A stretch of DNA of 62,267 nucleotides from assembly GCA_001874255.1 (NCBI GenBank), contig MPDC01000025.1, positions 1-62,267 of the forward strand, read 5' to 3'. Origin of the DNA: Alphaproteobacteria bacterium MedPE-SWcel (GTDB taxonomy: Bacteria; Pseudomonadota; Alphaproteobacteria; Rhodobacterales; Rhodobacteraceae). The notes under the pieces are model-generated. The model did no database searches, was not told the DNA's origin, and saw nothing but the letters and a program-made list of their open reading frames with translations. Shown in pieces: positions 61,027 through 62,267 of the stretch. A program made the translations under genes and the position numbers. Each line of letters starts with the position of its first letter. Positions within the stretch are counted from its first letter, which is position 1.

Positions 61027-61646
61027 TGGATCTGCGTCGCCTGAATGACCTTCTGCGCCGAGTGCCCTCTTGGTGCGTATATCTGTGCGGGCTCGCTCCG
61101 GCGGTCTGGTTGTTCTGGTTGGCCTTGAACGGTGAATTGGGACCTGACCCGGTGAAGGCGTTGGAGCATCGCTATGGTGAATTTGCGCTTCAGTTCTGTA
61201 TTGCCAGCCTCGCCGTCACGCCGCTGCGCCGATATCTGGGGCTCAATCTGCTCAAACACCGTCGGGCGCTGGGTCTGCTGTGTTTCGCCTATGCCGGTAT
61301 CCATCTCCTGGTCTGGCTGATCCTCGATGTCCAGAGCCCGGCGCAAATATTGGCGGATCTTGCCAAGCGGCCATACGTCACCGTCGGCATGGCCGCTTTC
61401 GTGCTGTTGATCCCGCTCGCAGCAACCTCCAATCAAGCTTCAATTCGGGCGCTGGGTCCCATTTGGCGCCGCCTGCACCGCCTGAGCTATCCCGCCGCGC
61501 TGCTGGCAGCCTTGCACTACGTGCTGCTCGCAAAGGGATTTCAGCTTGAGCCGCTCCTATACCTTTCGGGGATCGCCGTGCTACTTCTGACAAGGATCCG
61601 GTTGCCGCAGTTCCGCCGTCGGGCGCGCTACATCTCTGGTGAGTAA
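61026..61646 (+). CDS. msrQ: MsrQ, heme-binding membrane partner of MsrP
   Basis: 206 residues, with about 6 membrane helices of the ferric reductase-like (YedZ) family. Conserved histidines for heme include LEHRYGEF, LKHRRALG, AYAGIHLLVW, LHRLSYPAALLAALHYVLLAKG. It passes electrons from the quinone pool or flavins to MsrP. The start overlaps the msrP stop (TGATG), so the two are translationally coupled. Confidence 0.94.
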   Translation: MDLRRLNDLLRRVPSWCVYLCGLAPAVWLFWLALNGELGPDPVKALEHRYGEFALQFCIASLAVTPLRRYLGLNLLKHRRALGLLCFAYAGIHLLVWLILDVQSPAQILADLAKRPYVTVGMAAFVLLIPLAATSNQASIRALGPIWRRLHRLSYPAALLAALHYVLLAKGFQLEPLLYLSGIAVLLLTRIRLPQFRRRARYISGE

Positions 61647-61768
61647 CCTCGGGGCCTCATTCTTGCGTTCCGATCTGCGACTCGCGCGTCGGAGACTCTG
61701 CTTTTGGAGCCTCCAATGCGGGGGATGCAGGTGATTCATCCCTGCCGGACGCGATTTTTCATGAATTC

Positions 61769-61800
61769 ACGGCCGCCGTCTGATCATGGGGCGGCCGTTT
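61769..61800 (+). terminator. Terminator after msrPQ
   Basis: Arms ACGGCCGCC and GGCGGCCGT (9 perfect pairs) with a 12-base loop, followed by TT. It lies about 120 bases after the msrQ stop; 61647-61768 contains no gene. Confidence 0.75.
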
Positions 61801-61886
61801 GGCATCTGGCGGGGCGCTCTAATCCCTTGAAAATAAGCCTGTATGACAGGCAAAGCTGAAAAAATGACAGTTTTGCAAAAAAGGGG

Positions 61887-61915
61887 TTGCGGGTATTTTG
61901 AGTAAGGCTTAGAAG
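61887..61915 (+). promoter_or_regulatory. Possible rrn promoter
   Basis: TTGCGG (61887-61892), 17 bases, then TAGAAG (61910-61915). The two hexamers match the sigma-70 consensus at 3 and 4 of 6 positions. An A-rich tract upstream (61857-61882) could act as an UP element. Confidence 0.4.
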
Positions 61916-62081
61916 ACCCCTCACCGGCGGCGCTGAGGCGCGGTTGGGGTGCTTCTTGGACGGGGCTGACGGTTCGGAAAGACGGATGAGACGCTCAGGA
62001 TAGACTGGGGCATCTTTTAGGATGGGTCGGCGGTTGCGCTACTACGGTTTGCGCTTCGGTCTGCTTTTTGCCTCGGGGTGT

Positions 62082-62093
62082 TGCTCTTTGACA
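62082..62093 (+). promoter_or_regulatory. boxA antitermination site in the rrn leader
   Basis: TGCTCTTTGACA matches the bacterial boxA consensus (TGCTCTTTAACA) at 11 of 12 bases. NusB/NusE bind boxA in rRNA leaders to prevent premature termination. Confidence 0.85.
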
Positions 62094-62267
62094 TTGTTGG
62101 ATAACTGAAGAGATATGTGGGCGGTTTGGTTCATTTCGATGGATCAACGTCTGTATATCAACGTCTTTAGGTGATGATTGTTTGCGCTCAGGTAGTGTAG
62201 GCGGTCGCGCCGATGATAAGATGTCAGCTTCACTGTCTGAACGGACTTTTGTTTACTTTTGTAAACT

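Larger units (their letters stand above)
61840..62267 (+). ncRNA. Leader region of a ribosomal RNA operon (16S gene begins just beyond the window)
   Basis: No coding frame. The segment has the features of an rrn leader: an A-rich upstream tract, a possible promoter, a boxA antiterminator, and a final stretch (GGACTTTTGTTTACTTTTGT) that I recall lying directly before the 16S 5' end (AACTTGAGAGTTTGATCC) in related genomes. The 16S gene itself is not in the window, so this is inference from position and boxA. Confidence 0.75.

Overview
The window (62,267 bp, GC-rich, dense, both strands used) looks like chromosomal DNA from an alphaproteobacterium of the Rhodobacteraceae, Roseobacter group. This rests on family-typical proteins (DUF1674/SDHAF4, DUF6525, DUF3035, DinB with an N-terminal zinc finger, an ALDH16-type double aldehyde dehydrogenase beside deoC) and on gene order (rsmB-heparinase-purH-lspA-DUF3035-two M16 peptidases). 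No phage, plasmid or CRISPR locus is visible. The only mobile DNA is the right end of an IS1182-type element at the left edge. The right edge stops inside what looks like the leader of a ribosomal RNA operon.

Layout. 1-0.4 kb: IS end that has replaced the 3' end of a DUF6525 gene. 0.4-6.7 kb, minus strand: a Zur-box-preceded CobW/ZigA GTPase, then the rbfA-truB-rpsO translation block interrupted by accessory genes (phosphodiester glycosidase, DUF1643, RTX protein). 6.8-17 kb, mostly plus: dapB, then rsmB, heparinase II/III, purH, lspA, a DUF3035 lipoprotein and an active/inactive M16 peptidase pair. 17-20.5 kb, minus: ALDH16-type dehydrogenase and deoC. 20.6-24.6 kb, plus: sitABCD-type Mn/Fe ABC transporter behind two tandem Fur/Mur-like boxes. 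24.8-29.4 kb, plus: mutL, rmuC, a membrane class III cyclase. 29.5-34.6 kb, minus: PAS histidine kinase, the two saccharopine dehydrogenases of lysine metabolism with a GST, a histidine phosphatase, a WGR protein.

34.8-47.1 kb is the most unusual block. A hybrid histidine kinase and an OmpR-type regulator diverge from a plus-strand cluster made of a long-chain-type acyl-CoA ligase, a complete LIV-type (HAAT) ABC transporter and a second, PaaK-like CoA ligase. An antisense membrane-protein gene sits between the two permease genes. I infer a sensed import-and-CoA-activation system for a carboxylic acid of unknown identity. 47.1-51 kb: an iron(III) ABC permease and binding protein on opposite strands flank a second CobW GTPase; no cognate ATPase is seen. 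51-62 kb: rpmJ, tRNA-Val(GAC), N-formylglutamate amidohydrolase, dinB, NUDIX, pyrF, clpB, an FMN glutamate-synthase-like protein, msrPQ and the rrn leader with a boxA.

Metal handling recurs: two CobW GTPases, a Sit transporter, an Fbp-type iron system, and Zur-, Fur/Mur- and possibly iron-box-like operators. All functions are assigned by reading motifs and recalling families; no search was run.
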